From assembly GCA_902578255.1 (NCBI GenBank), contig CACHCH010000006.1, positions 1-64,000 of the forward strand: a stretch of DNA of 64,000 bases. The letters run 5' to 3'. Position 1 is the first letter of the stretch. Every line of letters starts with the position of its first letter. The stretch is from an uncultured Pelagibacteraceae bacterium. GTDB taxonomy: Bacteria; Pseudomonadota; Alphaproteobacteria; Pelagibacterales; Pelagibacteraceae. The notes beneath the pieces were generated by a model. It was not told where the DNA came from and ran no database searches. It worked only from the letters and a program-made list of their open reading frames with translations. The position numbers and the translations under genes were made by a program. Shown in pieces: positions 51,565 through 62,429 of this stretch.

Positions 51565-51602
51565 TTTCCATTTCGTTTCGTTCGTTTCGTTCCATTCCGT
51601 TC
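51565..51602 (-). repeat. Degenerate pentanucleotide repeat in the pnp leader
   Basis: Reverse strand ACGGA ATGGA ACGAA ACGA ACGAA ACGAA ATGGA AATG..., purine-rich. Confidence 0.55.
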
Positions 51603-51617
51603 TATCTATCTTGACTT

Positions 51618-51866
51618 CTATTTTCTTAAATTCAATTTCGACAGTACATTCTTGTAAGAATCCATTTTTGTTTTTTTTAAGTATTCTAACAATTTCTTTC
51701 TTCTATTGACCGCTCTCAACAATCCAACAGACGAATGTTTATCTTTTTTGAATTGCTTAATGTGTTTAGAGAGAGTTTCGATTTTATCTGTTAACAAAGC
51801 AATCTGTATCTCCGAAGATCCAGTATCTTTATCATGCGTTGCTAATTCTTGTGCCTTTTTGTTCAT
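51618..51866 (-). CDS. rpsO: 30S ribosomal protein S15
   Basis: THDKDTGSSEIQIALLTDKIETLSKHIK. Confidence 0.97.
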   Translation of the reverse strand: MNKKAQELATHDKDTGSSEIQIALLTDKIETLSKHIKQFKKDKHSSVGLLRAVNRRKKLLEYLKKTKMDSYKNVLSKLNLRK

Positions 51867-51878
51867 GCCTCGTTTTTC

Positions 51879-52247
51879 CTATTTATTTGTTTGTTTTATT
51901 AAGTTTTCTATTTTTTCCGCATACTCAAAAGACTCATCTTTTCTAAAAAGTAATTTTGGTAAAAATTTCATAACCACTTTCTGTGATAGAATTTTTCTTA
52001 TTAAAAATGAATACTCTTTTAACGTATCTATTGTCTCCTCTGCATCTTTTCCTCCTAATGGAAGTACATATGCTTTAGCGATTTTTAAATCTGGACTCAT
52101 TCTAACTTCAGTGACTGTAATCGTGTTTGTTTCTAAATTTGGCACTTTAGCCTCATTTCTTATAAAAATCATGCTTAAAGACTGTTTGATCATTTCTCCA
52201 ACTCTAAGCTGTCTTTGTGAAATTGGTTTTCCAATTCTATCTGCCAT
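51879..52247 (-). CDS. rbfA: Ribosome-binding factor A
   Basis: SQRQLRVGEMIKQSLSMIF, ITVTEVRMSPDLKIAKAYVLPLG. Confidence 0.93.
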   Translation of the reverse strand: MADRIGKPISQRQLRVGEMIKQSLSMIFIRNEAKVPNLETNTITVTEVRMSPDLKIAKAYVLPLGGKDAEETIDTLKEYSFLIRKILSQKVVMKFLPKLLFRKDESFEYAEKIENLIKQTNK

Positions 52248-54466
52248 TAAATTGACCTCTCTGTAGATGTAACACTAAAAGCCTCTATTGTGTCATTTTT
52301 TTGAAAATCCATATAATCTTTAACTGTTATTCCACATTCTTGTCCATCACTAACCTGTTTTACTTGATTTTTTTCTCTAAAAATAGTTCCAACTTTTCCT
52401 GTGTAAATTATAGCTCCATCTCTGATTATTCTGACATCTGAGGTACTAGTAATTTCTCCTTCAGTAATTTTTGAACCTGCAACTTTACCAGCTCCAGAAA
52501 CTTTAAAAATTTCTAAGATTTGCGCTGATCCAGTTATAGTTTCTTGAACATCTGGAGTTAATAGTCCTGACATTTTTTGTTTAACATAATCAAGCACTTC
52601 ATAGATAATATTATATGAGGAAATTTTTATTTTTTCATTTTCGGCAAGTTTTTTTGCTTCTTTACTCGGCTTAACATTAAAAGCAATCAATACAGCATTA
52701 GACGCTTTTGCTAAAGTAACATCAGTTTCTGTAACCATGCCAATGTCAGCTAAAATAATTTTAGGTTTTACTTCATCATGTTTGATTTGACTAATTGCAT
52801 TTTTAATTGCTTCAGAAGATCCGTGTACATCAGATTTAATAATTAAATTTAATTCCTCTGAAGATTTATCTGAAAAGGCTGACTCTTGTGTAGCAAAGGA
52901 TAAAGGATTTTTTCCATCCTTTGTTTCTTCTGCTCTATTTTCACTTAATGTTTTTGCTTCTTTTTCACTTTCAAGAACAATAAAATCATCGCCAGCTTTT
53001 GCTGCTCCATTAATTCCTAAAATTTCAACTGGAGTAGATGGAGGAGCCTCATCAATATTTTTACCTTTGTCATTTATTATTGCTCTAACTTTCCCCCACT
53101 TCAATCCACTAACAAAAAAATCTCCTTTTTTTAGTGTTCCTGTAGTTACAATGATTGTTGCAACTGGTCCTCGACCTACATCAATTTTAGATTCTAACAC
53201 TATCCCTGTAGCTTTAGACTCATAATCAGTTTTCAAATCTAAAATTTCAGCTTGAAGAATTATAGACTCAACTAATTTATCTAAATTTAATTTTGTCTTT
53301 GCTGAAATCTCCACCATTAAAGTATCACCTAATAGATCTTCGGCAACCAACTCGTGTTCTAGTAATTGATTTTTAATTTTTTGTGGATCTGCGTCTGGAA
53401 GGTCACATTTGTTAATTGCAACAACAATTGGAACATTTGCTGCTTTTGCATGTTTAATTGATTCAATTGTTTGTGGCTTCACACCATCATCTGCAGCAAC
53501 TACTAATACAACTACATCTGTTAATTTTGATCCTCTTGCTCTCATTTCTGTAAAAGCTGCGTGGCCTGGGGTATCAATAAAAGTTAGTTTGTTATCTTGA
53601 CTTTCAATTTGATAGGCTCCTATGTGTTGAGTTATTCCGCCAAATTCTCCTGACACAACATTTGCACTTCTCAAAACATCAAGAACTGACGTTTTACCAT
53701 GATCAACATGGCCCATCACTGTAACAATTGGTGGTCTATTTTTTAAATTTTCCACTCTTGTAGCTTTTATTTTCTGAATTATTTCCTCTGCTTTTTCTTC
53801 TCTTATTGGATTGTGGCCAAACTCTTTAACTAAGAACTCAGCTGTATCTGCTGCAAGAGTTTGATTAATTGTAACTGTTACACCCATACCAAATAAATAC
53901 TTAATCACATTGCTGGATTGCTCAGCCATTCTATTAGCTAACTCTCTAACAGTGATTGCTTCTGGAATATTAATATCTCTTTTGATTGGTTTGAGGCTTT
54001 CCTGATTTTGATCTTTAGAAAAATTTTTATTCTCTTTTAGTCTCGCTCTTTTAACTGAAGCTAAACTTCTTTCCCTTGCCTCAATTTCATCACTTAAAGC
54101 CCTTGAAACTGTTAGTTTTAATTCTCTTTTTTTACTTCCAGATTTTAAATTTTTTTTATCTTTTCCATCACCATCACCTTTGAGTCTTTTTGTTGCTCTC
54201 TGCTCAGCAAGCTTACGTCTTTCAAAATCATTTGTAATAGTGGGTGTTTTTGGTACAAAAGATGGTTTGGTTCCTGTAGCTCTACTAAAAGGAGAGGTTG
54301 GTTTTGGTTTACTTAGGTTAGGTCTAAAAGACCCACCTCTATTTGGAAATTTTCCAGTTTGCTTTTCTATGACAACTGCGTTTTTACTTTGAGCTTTAGC
54401 AATCTCGATATTTTTGATCGATTTTTTGGCTGAGCCAGATATCGTTAATTTTGTTTTTTTTTCCAT
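52247..54466 (-). CDS. infB: Translation initiation factor IF-2
   Basis: [37 protein letters not shown]. Confidence 0.98.
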   Translation of the reverse strand: MEKKTKLTISGSAKKSIKNIEIAKAQSKNAVVIEKQTGKFPNRGGSFRPNLSKPKPTSPFSRATGTKPSFVPKTPTITNDFERRKLAEQRATKRLKGDGDGKDKKNLKSGSKKRELKLTVSRALSDEIEARERSLASVKRARLKENKNFSKDQNQESLKPIKRDINIPEAITVRELANRMAEQSSNVIKYLFGMGVTVTINQTLAADTAEFLVKEFGHNPIREEKAEEIIQKIKATRVENLKNRPPIVTVMGHVDHGKTSVLDVLRSANVVSGEFGGITQHIGAYQIESQDNKLTFIDTPGHAAFTEMRARGSKLTDVVVLVVAADDGVKPQTIESIKHAKAANVPIVVAINKCDLPDADPQKIKNQLLEHELVAEDLLGDTLMVEISAKTKLNLDKLVESIILQAEILDLKTDYESKATGIVLESKIDVGRGPVATIIVTTGTLKKGDFFVSGLKWGKVRAIINDKGKNIDEAPPSTPVEILGINGAAKAGDDFIVLESEKEAKTLSENRAEETKDGKNPLSFATQESAFSDKSSEELNLIIKSDVHGSSEAIKNAISQIKHDEVKPKIILADIGMVTETDVTLAKASNAVLIAFNVKPSKEAKKLAENEKIKISSYNIIYEVLDYVKQKMSGLLTPDVQETITGSAQILEIFKVSGAGKVAGSKITEGEITSTSDVRIIRDGAIIYTGKVGTIFREKNQVKQVSDGQECGITVKDYMDFQKNDTIEAFSVTSTERSI

Positions 54467-54476
54467 AGCTCATCAC

Positions 54477-56030
54477 TCAATCTTTATAAAAAATTTTTCG
54501 AGCAGACATAATTAGTTCATCTGCCTCTTCTTTTGATAAAGCAAAATCTTCCAGGTACCCTTGAATTTTTACTCTCTCACCTTTTACTACGTCAAAACCG
54601 CCAGTTAATTCATCAGATGCTAGATCTGCAAAATCTTCTAATGTTAAAATTCTTTGTTCTCCTAATGTAACCAACATTCCTGGAGTAAGCCCTTCCAAAT
54701 TAATTAAAGTATCCTCAAGTCCCAATTCTTTGATTCTTGTCGATATATCTTCCTGATCTTTTTGATGAAACTCTTGAGCTCTTTCTATAAGTGCTTTTGC
54801 AGTATCCTCTTCGATACCTTCTATCTTTATTAAATTTTCTGCTGAACTATCTTTAATATCATCAATTGTTGAAAAGCCTTCTGCTACCAATAACTGACCC
54901 AGTGTCTCGTCTAATTCTAAATTTTTTACGAAATTTTCTGTTTTTTCCTTAAATTCTAACTGTCTTCTCTCAGAATCCTCTGCATCAGTCATTATATTAA
55001 TTTCATAATTTAATAATTTTGTGGCTAGTCTTACGTTTTGACCTCTTCTTCCAATAGCTTTACTTAAGTTTTCTTCTGTAAGTATTACATCAAGTTTTTT
55101 TCTTTCTGAGTCTACGTTTACTCTTTGAACATCTGCTGGAGATAAGGCATTTGATACTAAAATAGCTGGATCCTCAGACCAATTAACAATATCAATTTTT
55201 TCGCCCTGTAATTCATTAACAACTGCCTGCACTCTTGATCCTCTCATGCCCACACAAGCTCCAACTGGATCTAATGAGGTATCAACAGCTTTAACACATA
55301 TTTTTGCTCTACTTCCTGGATCTCTTGAAGAAGATTTGATTTCTATTAATCCGTCATAAATTTCAGGTACTTCTTGAACAAAAAGTTTTTCCATAAATTT
55401 AGGATGAGCTCTTGATAAAAAGATTTGTTGACCTCTTGGTTCTCTTCTTACATCATAACAATAAGCTTTGATGCGATCTCCAGCCTTAATATTTTCCCTT
55501 GGAATTAATTCATTTTTTTGAATAATTGCTTCAGTTCTTCCTAAATCAACAATCACATTTCCAAATTCTAATCGTTTTACAATTCCACTTAAAATTGAAT
55601 CTTTTTTATCTATAAAATCGTTAAATTGTCTTTCTCTTTCAGCCTCTCTTACATTGAAGCTGATAACTTGTTTTGCTGTCTGCGCAGCTATTCTTCCAAA
55701 ATCAAAAGATGGTAAAGGCTGGAGAACCTCATCACCAAAAGTTTTATCCTTATTAGTTTCATTTAAATTGATTGCATCTTCTAATTTTATTTCTGTATTT
55801 GTATTTTCAGGATTTTCAACAATTACTAATTTTCTAAAAAGCTCAATATCTCCACTATCTCGGTTGATTGAAACTTTAATTTCATTTTCTTGACCAAATT
55901 TAGATTTAGCTGCTTTAGCAATACCTGTTTCCATTGAACTTATAATTAGCTCTTTATCTATTGATTTTTCTAGGGCAACAGCCTCTGCAATTCTTAATAA
56001 TTCTAGTTTATCTGCTCTTTTATTTAACAT
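54477..56030 (-). CDS. nusA: Transcription termination/antitermination factor NusA
   Basis: S1/KH domains (ACVGMRGSRVQAVVNELQGEKIDIV, AIGRRGQNVRLA); ATG 56030 (MLNKRADKLELL) preferred over listed 56069, which would translate through the terminator hairpin. Confidence 0.95.
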   Translation of the reverse strand: MLNKRADKLELLRIAEAVALEKSIDKELIISSMETGIAKAAKSKFGQENEIKVSINRDSGDIELFRKLVIVENPENTNTEIKLEDAINLNETNKDKTFGDEVLQPLPSFDFGRIAAQTAKQVISFNVREAERERQFNDFIDKKDSILSGIVKRLEFGNVIVDLGRTEAIIQKNELIPRENIKAGDRIKAYCYDVRREPRGQQIFLSRAHPKFMEKLFVQEVPEIYDGLIEIKSSSRDPGSRAKICVKAVDTSLDPVGACVGMRGSRVQAVVNELQGEKIDIVNWSEDPAILVSNALSPADVQRVNVDSERKKLDVILTEENLSKAIGRRGQNVRLATKLLNYEINIMTDAEDSERRQLEFKEKTENFVKNLELDETLGQLLVAEGFSTIDDIKDSSAENLIKIEGIEEDTAKALIERAQEFHQKDQEDISTRIKELGLEDTLINLEGLTPGMLVTLGEQRILTLEDFADLASDELTGGFDVVKGERVKIQGYLEDFALSKEEADELIMSARKIFYKD

Positions 56031-56041
56031 TTTTTTATTTA

Positions 56042-56072
56042 TTCCAAAAAAAAATGGGCAAAAGCCCATTTT
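56042..56072 (-). terminator. Intrinsic terminator after metK, just upstream of nusA
   Basis: Reverse strand AAAATGGGC-TTTT-GCCCATTTTTTTTTGG: 9-bp stem and T-run. Confidence 0.85.
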
Positions 56073-56128
56073 GTAACTTCAATAATGTAAGGGCAATATA
56101 TTAAAGTTTTTTTTTAATTCAACAGAAA

Positions 56129-57298
56129 CTATTTTAAAAAAGCTTTTATTTTATCTGTTTTTTCCCAAGAAAAAGAGCCATTTTCCTCTGGACTTCTTCC
56201 AAAATGACCATAAGCGGCTGTTTTTTCATATATAGGTTTATTTAAATCTAAAATTTCTCTAATTCCCCGTGGACTTAAATCAAAATTATCATTAATTTTT
56301 TCTACAACGAATTTATTTTTTTCAACATCATTATCAAATAAATCAACATAAATTGAAAGCGGCTTTGATACACCTATAGCATATGCTAATTGAATCAAAC
56401 ATTTGTTAGAGATTTTTGAGGCAACTACATTTTTTGCAATGTACCTTGCTGCATAAGCTGCTGACCTATCTACTTTAGTTGGATCCTTTCCTGAAAATGC
56501 CCCACCACCATGGGGTGCAGCACCACCATAAGTATCGACAATAATTTTTCTTCCTGTTAGCCCACAGTCGCCGTCAGGTCCTCCGATTACAAAATTACCT
56601 GTGGGATTTACATAGAACTCCTTTTCATTGAAGCCATCTAAAAAATTTTGGGGGATAGAATTTATCATGTAAGGTCTCAATAAATCTCTAACTTGTATTT
56701 GATTAACATCAGCAGAATGTTGTGAGGAAATAACTACAGACTTAACTTTTGTTGGTTTCCCATCAACATACTCAAAAGTAACTTGGCTCTTAGAGTCTGG
56801 TTCAATATTTTTAAGTTTACCAGACTTTCTGTCCTGGGCCATTAGTCTTAAAATTTTATGTGAGTAATGAATAGGTGCTGGCATTAACTCTTCTGTTTCA
56901 TTGCATGCATAACCAAACATTATCCCTTGATCTCCAGCTCCTTCATCTTTGTTGCCCGAGGCATCTACACCCATGGCTATATCAGCAGATTGAGAATGAA
57001 GATGACTTTCTATTTTTGTAGCCTCTTTCCAAGTAAAACCATCTTGATCATAACCAATATCTTTTATGCAGTGTCTTACTTTTTCAATTAAATCATTTTT
57101 TTTAATTTCTGGACCTCTTACTTCGCCAGCTAAAACAACTTTATTTGTTGTTGTAAGTGTTTCACAAGCTACTCTTGAAAATGGATCTCTTGAAAGGTAA
57201 CTATCAACTACCATGTCAGAGATTCTATCTGAGACTTTATCCGGATGTCCTTCAGAAACTGACTCGCTAGTGAAAAGAAAATTTTTTAAATTACTCAT
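56129..57298 (-). CDS. metK: S-adenosylmethionine synthetase
   Basis: [48 protein letters not shown]. Confidence 0.98.
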   Translation of the reverse strand: MSNLKNFLFTSESVSEGHPDKVSDRISDMVVDSYLSRDPFSRVACETLTTTNKVVLAGEVRGPEIKKNDLIEKVRHCIKDIGYDQDGFTWKEATKIESHLHSQSADIAMGVDASGNKDEGAGDQGIMFGYACNETEELMPAPIHYSHKILRLMAQDRKSGKLKNIEPDSKSQVTFEYVDGKPTKVKSVVISSQHSADVNQIQVRDLLRPYMINSIPQNFLDGFNEKEFYVNPTGNFVIGGPDGDCGLTGRKIIVDTYGGAAPHGGGAFSGKDPTKVDRSAAYAARYIAKNVVASKISNKCLIQLAYAIGVSKPLSIYVDLFDNDVEKNKFVVEKINDNFDLSPRGIREILDLNKPIYEKTAAYGHFGRSPEENGSFSWEKTDKIKAFLK

Positions 57299-58835
57299 TG
57301 TTAATTCTATTAAATGAAAAAAATAAAAAAATATACAATAAAATTATTAAACCAAAAATTTTATTTCCATATTTAGAAAATAATGTTGATTGAACTTTTT
57401 TAAATTGACTAAAATCGATATAGCCTGTTTCATTAAAGCTAACTTCTTGTTCAATATCACCAACTGGATTAATTATAGCTGTTATTCCATTATTTGAAGA
57501 ACGCAAAACGTACTTACCACTCTCAATGGCTCTATATATACTATGAGTAAAATGCTGTTTTGGTCCAATAGATTGACCAAACCATCCATCCTCTGAGATA
57601 TTTATTATAAAATCAAAATTTGGATTATTAAAAATCTTTCCAGAATAAATTATTTCATAGCAAATTAGGGGCAAAAACTTTAAAGAGAAATTACTTTCAT
57701 TAATTTTAATTATAGTCCTTTCACTTCCTCTTGAGTAAGACTGGTAATCATTAGTTAACGATTTTAAACCAATATTTTTAAGTATATGTTCAAGTGGTAA
57801 AAATTCTCCAAATGGTACAAGATTAATTTTATCATATGAATTCAATAAATTTAAACTGTGATCATAAACTGAGAGAGAATTAAAATATTTAATAGCACCT
57901 TTATCAACAGATTTACTATTTATACCAAGGACTAATAAATGATTTTCATTAAAATGATTTTCAAATAACCCTTTGTAATCACCAAATTTTTCTTGAGATA
58001 TACCCGGCAGTATTCCTTCTGGCCATACAAAAATAATTTTTTCATTTTTATCAGGTTCACTGAGCTCAATTAAATCCTCAATAGCTGCTATTGGATCAAT
58101 ATTAGAATAAAATCTGTCTAATTTTATATTGGACCCAATAACTCTAATCTTATGGTCAATAAAATTTATTTTAGCTTCAGTAAAATTCTTTTTTAACTGA
58201 GATCCGTAAAGATAAAAAACAATTGTGATTAAAAGAAAAAATAAACACACCCATATGTCCTCTCTTGTATCTCTTAAAATAAATACTGTTGGACTTATAA
58301 AAAGAGAGATACAAAATAAATTAAATCCATAGGTGCCAATAACAGACGTAATATTTAAAATTTCTAAATGATTTGAGAAACTATAAGCAATTAAATTCCA
58401 TGGAAATCCTGTTAAGACAGAACCTCTTACATACTCTAATAAACCAAAAATTATAGAAAAAAGAAAGAAAGATGAAATTACTTTTTTAGTTTTAAGTATA
58501 AAAAATAAAAAAGAAATAATACCGTAAAATAAAGCTAAAAAAGCCGGTATCAGAAATAATGTTATTGGTATCAAAAACTTAAAACTTTCGTCAAAAGTTA
58601 ATGAGATTGATATCCAATAAAGATTTGTTATGAAATAACCAAAACCAAAAAACCAACCATAAAAAAAGAATATTTTTTTATTTTTAATTTCTTCTGACCT
58701 CTTTATTAAAAAAGCAAATAATAAGCTCAGGGTAATAAAGTTTACAATTATATAGTTAAAAGGTGGTAGGCTTAGGGATGTTGCCGCCCCTAAAAATATT
58801 AAAAAAATAAATTCAATATATAATTTTTTAGTCAA
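57291..58835 (-). CDS. lnt: Apolipoprotein N-acyltransferase
   Basis: N-terminal membrane segments, [31 protein letters not shown]. Confidence 0.94.
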   Translation of the reverse strand: MTKKLYIEFIFLIFLGAATSLSLPPFNYIIVNFITLSLLFAFLIKRSEEIKNKKIFFFYGWFFGFGYFITNLYWISISLTFDESFKFLIPITLFLIPAFLALFYGIISFLFFILKTKKVISSFFLFSIIFGLLEYVRGSVLTGFPWNLIAYSFSNHLEILNITSVIGTYGFNLFCISLFISPTVFILRDTREDIWVCLFFLLITIVFYLYGSQLKKNFTEAKINFIDHKIRVIGSNIKLDRFYSNIDPIAAIEDLIELSEPDKNEKIIFVWPEGILPGISQEKFGDYKGLFENHFNENHLLVLGINSKSVDKGAIKYFNSLSVYDHSLNLLNSYDKINLVPFGEFLPLEHILKNIGLKSLTNDYQSYSRGSERTIIKINESNFSLKFLPLICYEIIYSGKIFNNPNFDFIINISEDGWFGQSIGPKQHFTHSIYRAIESGKYVLRSSNNGITAIINPVGDIEQEVSFNETGYIDFSQFKKVQSTLFSKYGNKIFGLIILLYIFLFFSFNRINNE

Positions 58836-58836
58836 T

Positions 58837-59298
58837 TTATTTTATTTTAGAAATTACAGACTTATATATTTGAGCCTCTTCTTTTAACATCATTATATGA
58901 TCTTTATTTTTTTTATGATCAAAAGCTAATAGATGGAGGAAACCATGTATAAATATTTTAATTACTTTCTCTTTAAAAAGCTTTGTATTTAATGATTTAG
59001 GTTTGTTTATAAAATTATAGCTAATGATTATATCCCCTAAATAAGTTTGTTTAGAAATTCTAACTTTTTTAGTTAACGGAAATGATAAGATATCTGTAGG
59101 CTTATTTTTTTTTCTAAAAAGTTTATTTAGTTTCTGAATATTCTTATTATTAGAGAGCAACAAAGTAAAACTTACTTTTTTATTTAAAAACTTATATTTT
59201 TTTGGAAAAGTATTACAGATATTTTGAAAAAAAAGATCTTTGTTCCTAAGCCTTTTTGACCAAGCTTTCTCCTCTGAGAAAACATTAATATTAATCAT
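58837..59298 (-). CDS. ybeY: Endoribonuclease YbeY
   Basis: KPTDILSFPL, HGFLHLLAFDHKKNKDHIMM. Confidence 0.94.
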   Translation of the reverse strand: MININVFSEEKAWSKRLRNKDLFFQNICNTFPKKYKFLNKKVSFTLLLSNNKNIQKLNKLFRKKNKPTDILSFPLTKKVRISKQTYLGDIIISYNFINKPKSLNTKLFKEKVIKIFIHGFLHLLAFDHKKNKDHIMMLKEEAQIYKSVISKIK

Positions 59299-60286
59299 TC
59301 TTTGTGTAAGCTTTTACAATTTTAGAGACAAGTGGGTGCCTTACAACATCAGAGTGATCAAAATCTATAACAGATATCTCATTCAAATGTCCTAATAATT
59401 GTTTTGAACGCACTAATCCTGAAATACTTTTGTTTGGTAAATCTATTTGAGTAGGATCACCGTTTACTACAATTTTAGAATTTTCACCAATACGTGTTAA
59501 GAACATTTTGATTTGAGTATCTGTAGCATTCTGAGCCTCGTCCAAAATCGCAAAAGAATTTTTTAGTGTTCTTCCTCTCATAAAAGCTAATGGTGCAATT
59601 TCTATATCGCCTATTTCAATCATTCTTTGAATTTTTTCAAAATCAAAAAGGTCATAAAGGGAATCGTATAAGGGCCTCAAATATGGATCTACTTTCTCCT
59701 TCATATCTCCAGGTAAAAATCCTAGACGCTCCCCTGCCTCAACTGCTGGTCGAGATAAAATAATTCTCTCAATTTTTTTTTCTAATAACATGGTCAATCC
59801 TACAGCAACTGCTAAAAAGGTTTTTCCGGTTCCTGCGGGGCCAGCTGAAATTACAATATCACTTTGTCTTAGTGCTCTTACATAATCCTTTTGTTTTTCA
59901 GACCTTGGAATAATAGATTTTTTTGGAGTTTTGATTATATCAGTAACGTTGTTATTTTTAACTTTTTCATTAATCATAAATTTATCCAATGAAGAAACTA
60001 TATCTTTGCTCTCGATGCTTCCATTGTTAATGAACTGATTGGCTAAAAACTGAATAGCATTTTTTAGTAATTCATTCTTTTCTGCATCTGATTTTATTAA
60101 TATTGAGTTTCCTCTAGAGTATAAACCACAGTTTGTTAATTTCTCTAACTCTTGTAAATTTTTATTAAATTCACCCACAACGCCCATCAACAAATCATTA
60201 TCATGGAATATGACACTTAAAGAATTGTTGTCTGAATAAACAAACTTTAAAGATGGATCAATATTTTTATTTGTTATGCTGCTCAA
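59291..60286 (-). CDS. phoH: PhoH-like ATPase (YbeZ)
   Basis: SAGPAGTGKTFLAVA, RPAVEAGERLGFLPGDMKEKVDPYLRPLYD, LDEAQNAT. Confidence 0.95.
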   Translation of the reverse strand: MSSITNKNIDPSLKFVYSDNNSLSVIFHDNDLLMGVVGEFNKNLQELEKLTNCGLYSRGNSILIKSDAEKNELLKNAIQFLANQFINNGSIESKDIVSSLDKFMINEKVKNNNVTDIIKTPKKSIIPRSEKQKDYVRALRQSDIVISAGPAGTGKTFLAVAVGLTMLLEKKIERIILSRPAVEAGERLGFLPGDMKEKVDPYLRPLYDSLYDLFDFEKIQRMIEIGDIEIAPLAFMRGRTLKNSFAILDEAQNATDTQIKMFLTRIGENSKIVVNGDPTQIDLPNKSISGLVRSKQLLGHLNEISVIDFDHSDVVRHPLVSKIVKAYTKND

Positions 60287-60289
60287 TTA

Positions 60290-61645
60290 TTATGCTACCT
60301 TTTTGTCCAAATCTTTAACAATTTCACCAAATAAGGTGGTTCTATTAAATTTATTTATTTTTACTGGAACAATTTTTCCAATATGTTCTTTATTACCATT
60401 GAATACTACTGATGTCATGTGCTCAGATCTACCAAAAGTTTGAGTTTTGTCATTAGTTAAATTTTCAACCAAAACATTGATTGTTTGGTTTTTAAATAAT
60501 TTATTTCTATTCATTTGATTTTCATATAATTTATTTTGTATTGTTTCTAATCTTTGTATTGAAGTTTTTTTGTCCGTGAGTTCTAAGTCAAAAGCAACTG
60601 TTCCTGGTCTTGGGCTAAAAATAAAAGAATATGAATTAATAAAATTAACTTTTTTAATTAACTTTAATGTATTTTCAAAATCTTTCTCTTTTTCTCCTGG
60701 ATAACCAATAATAAAATCACTTGAAAATTCTATTTTACTATTAATCTTTTTTAATTTTTCAAAAATGTATAAATAATCTTTAATAGTGTGCTTTCTATTC
60801 ATTAATTCTAAAATTTTATCAGATCCACTTTGTACTGGAAGATGTACCAATGGCATTAATTTTTGAGAATTTTTATAAACTTCTATCAAATCTTCAGTCA
60901 TATCTTTTGGGTGAGAGGTGGTATATCTAATTCTTTTAATATCTTGTATTTTTTCTACTTCCATAATTAAGTTGGATAATTTATTTTTTCCATCATTATA
61001 GGCATTTACATTTTGACCGAGGAGTATTATCTCTTTAGTTCCTTTTTCAGCTAAGTATTTGGCCTCATCTATAATTTGTTTAAAGGGTCGTGAGTACTCA
61101 GGTCCTCTTGTATAAGGCACTACACAGAAATGGCAAAATTTATCACATCCTTCTTGAATTGTTAAAAATGAAGAGATTTTTCCAGCCTCATTTTTTATTT
61201 TACTTAAATATTTAAATTTAGAAATAGCATCGAATTCAGTTTCTTCATTTTTTTTCTTATTTTGAATGTGATTCAATATTGTATCATTAATTTTGTGGTA
61301 AGATTGAGGGCCAATTACTAAATCAATGTAAGGCTCACGTCTTAACATTTCATGATTTTCAGCTTGTGCAACACATCCTGCTATAATTACCAATGGCTTT
61401 TTTTTTGATCGGAAAATTTTTTTTACTCTACCTATCTCATGGTAAACTTTTTCTTTAGCTTTATCCCTTATGTGACATGTGTTGAGAAGATAACAATTTG
61501 CATCCTCATAATTGTCTGTTTTTTCAAAACCTATTTTTTTAACGGAGTCATAAATTCTATTTGAATCATACTCATTCATTTGACAACCAAATGTTTTGAT
61601 AAATATTTTTTGTGACATTTTTTTAGGATTTCTTCTTAATCCCAT
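60290..61645 (-). CDS. miaB: tRNA-2-methylthio-N6-dimethylallyladenosine synthase
   Basis: KTFGCQMNEYDS, EGCDKFCHFCVVPYTRG radical SAM, TRAM domain; start probably nearer 61618 (MSQKIFIKTFGC). Confidence 0.95.
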   Translation of the reverse strand: MGLRRNPKKMSQKIFIKTFGCQMNEYDSNRIYDSVKKIGFEKTDNYEDANCYLLNTCHIRDKAKEKVYHEIGRVKKIFRSKKKPLVIIAGCVAQAENHEMLRREPYIDLVIGPQSYHKINDTILNHIQNKKKNEETEFDAISKFKYLSKIKNEAGKISSFLTIQEGCDKFCHFCVVPYTRGPEYSRPFKQIIDEAKYLAEKGTKEIILLGQNVNAYNDGKNKLSNLIMEVEKIQDIKRIRYTTSHPKDMTEDLIEVYKNSQKLMPLVHLPVQSGSDKILELMNRKHTIKDYLYIFEKLKKINSKIEFSSDFIIGYPGEKEKDFENTLKLIKKVNFINSYSFIFSPRPGTVAFDLELTDKKTSIQRLETIQNKLYENQMNRNKLFKNQTINVLVENLTNDKTQTFGRSEHMTSVVFNGNKEHIGKIVPVKINKFNRTTLFGEIVKDLDKKVA

Positions 61646-62033
61646 AAAGTTCTAGTTTATGGTCTACCAATGTATATCCATATTTTTCTGCAACTTTTTT
61701 TTGAAGTTTCTCAATTTCTTCATCTACAAACTCTATGATCTCTCCAGATTTTACATCAATTAGATGATCATGATGTCCCTCATTCAACTCTTCGTATCTA
61801 GCTTTTCCACCCTTAAACTCATGCTTTGTTAAAATCCCAGACTCTTCAAATAATTTTACTGTTCTATAAACTGTAGCAATGCTAATTTTTGAATCAATTC
61901 TAGAAACCCGGTTATATAATTCATCTACATCCGGGTGGTCAGAAGACTCTGACATAACTTGGGCAATTATTTTTCTTTGATCAGTTAACTTAACCCCTTT
62001 GGACAAACATTTTTGCTCGATTGTTTCTGACAT
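61623..62033 (-). CDS. fur: Fur-family regulator (Fur/Mur)
   Basis: GVKLTDQRKIIAQVMSESSDHPDVDELYNRV, ISIATVYRTVKLFEESGIL, HHDHLIDVKSGEIIEF. Confidence 0.92.
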   Translation of the reverse strand: MSETIEQKCLSKGVKLTDQRKIIAQVMSESSDHPDVDELYNRVSRIDSKISIATVYRTVKLFEESGILTKHEFKGGKARYEELNEGHHDHLIDVKSGEIIEFVDEEIEKLQKKVAEKYGYTLVDHKLELYGIKKKS

Positions 62034-62042
62034 AATTCAATT

Positions 62043-62429
62043 CTAACTTAAGTAAATAGGTTTAATCAAATTTTTTTTAATTTTAAATTTGTCACACAAA
62101 TTAGGTATATCCTCATATTTTATATCTTTTTGGTCTTTAAAATCTTCAAAACTATAGCAATAATAATCAATTTTTCTTGATACATTCCACGCTTTGACTA
62201 ATGATAAAGAGTTCCTTATGCCTGCAAAACTGCCTGGGCCTCGATTTACATATATTTTACCAATATCCTCTATTTTTAAATTATTTGAATATAAAAAATC
62301 CTTAACAATTAAAGTCAATTTTTCATAATTAATTTTAGTATTCTCTTTAGTAATATTATAAATATCATCTTTAGTGATGATCATTAAAAACATTTTTTCA
62401 CTTGCAATGTCAATTAGCAGCTTATTCAT
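62043..62429 (-). CDS. tsaB: Short TsaB-like protein (t6A synthesis), 128 aa
   Basis: MNKLLIDIASEKMFLMI, VNRGPGSFAGIRNSLSLVKAW, C-terminal IKPIYLS; ATG 62429 preferred over listed 62480. Confidence 0.82.
   Translation of the reverse strand: MNKLLIDIASEKMFLMIITKDDIYNITKENTKINYEKLTLIVKDFLYSNNLKIEDIGKIYVNRGPGSFAGIRNSLSLVKAWNVSRKIDYYCYSFEDFKDQKDIKYEDIPNLCDKFKIKKNLIKPIYLS

Noticed and set aside
51706-52266. 186-aa plus-strand ORF
   Set aside because: Antisense to rpsO and rbfA; no independent support.
56073-57298. Possible SAM riboswitch related to metK
   Set aside because: metK is the downstream gene of lnt with an 8-bp overlap, so there is no leader; I saw no SAM-riboswitch-like core in the metK-nusA gap, only the terminator.
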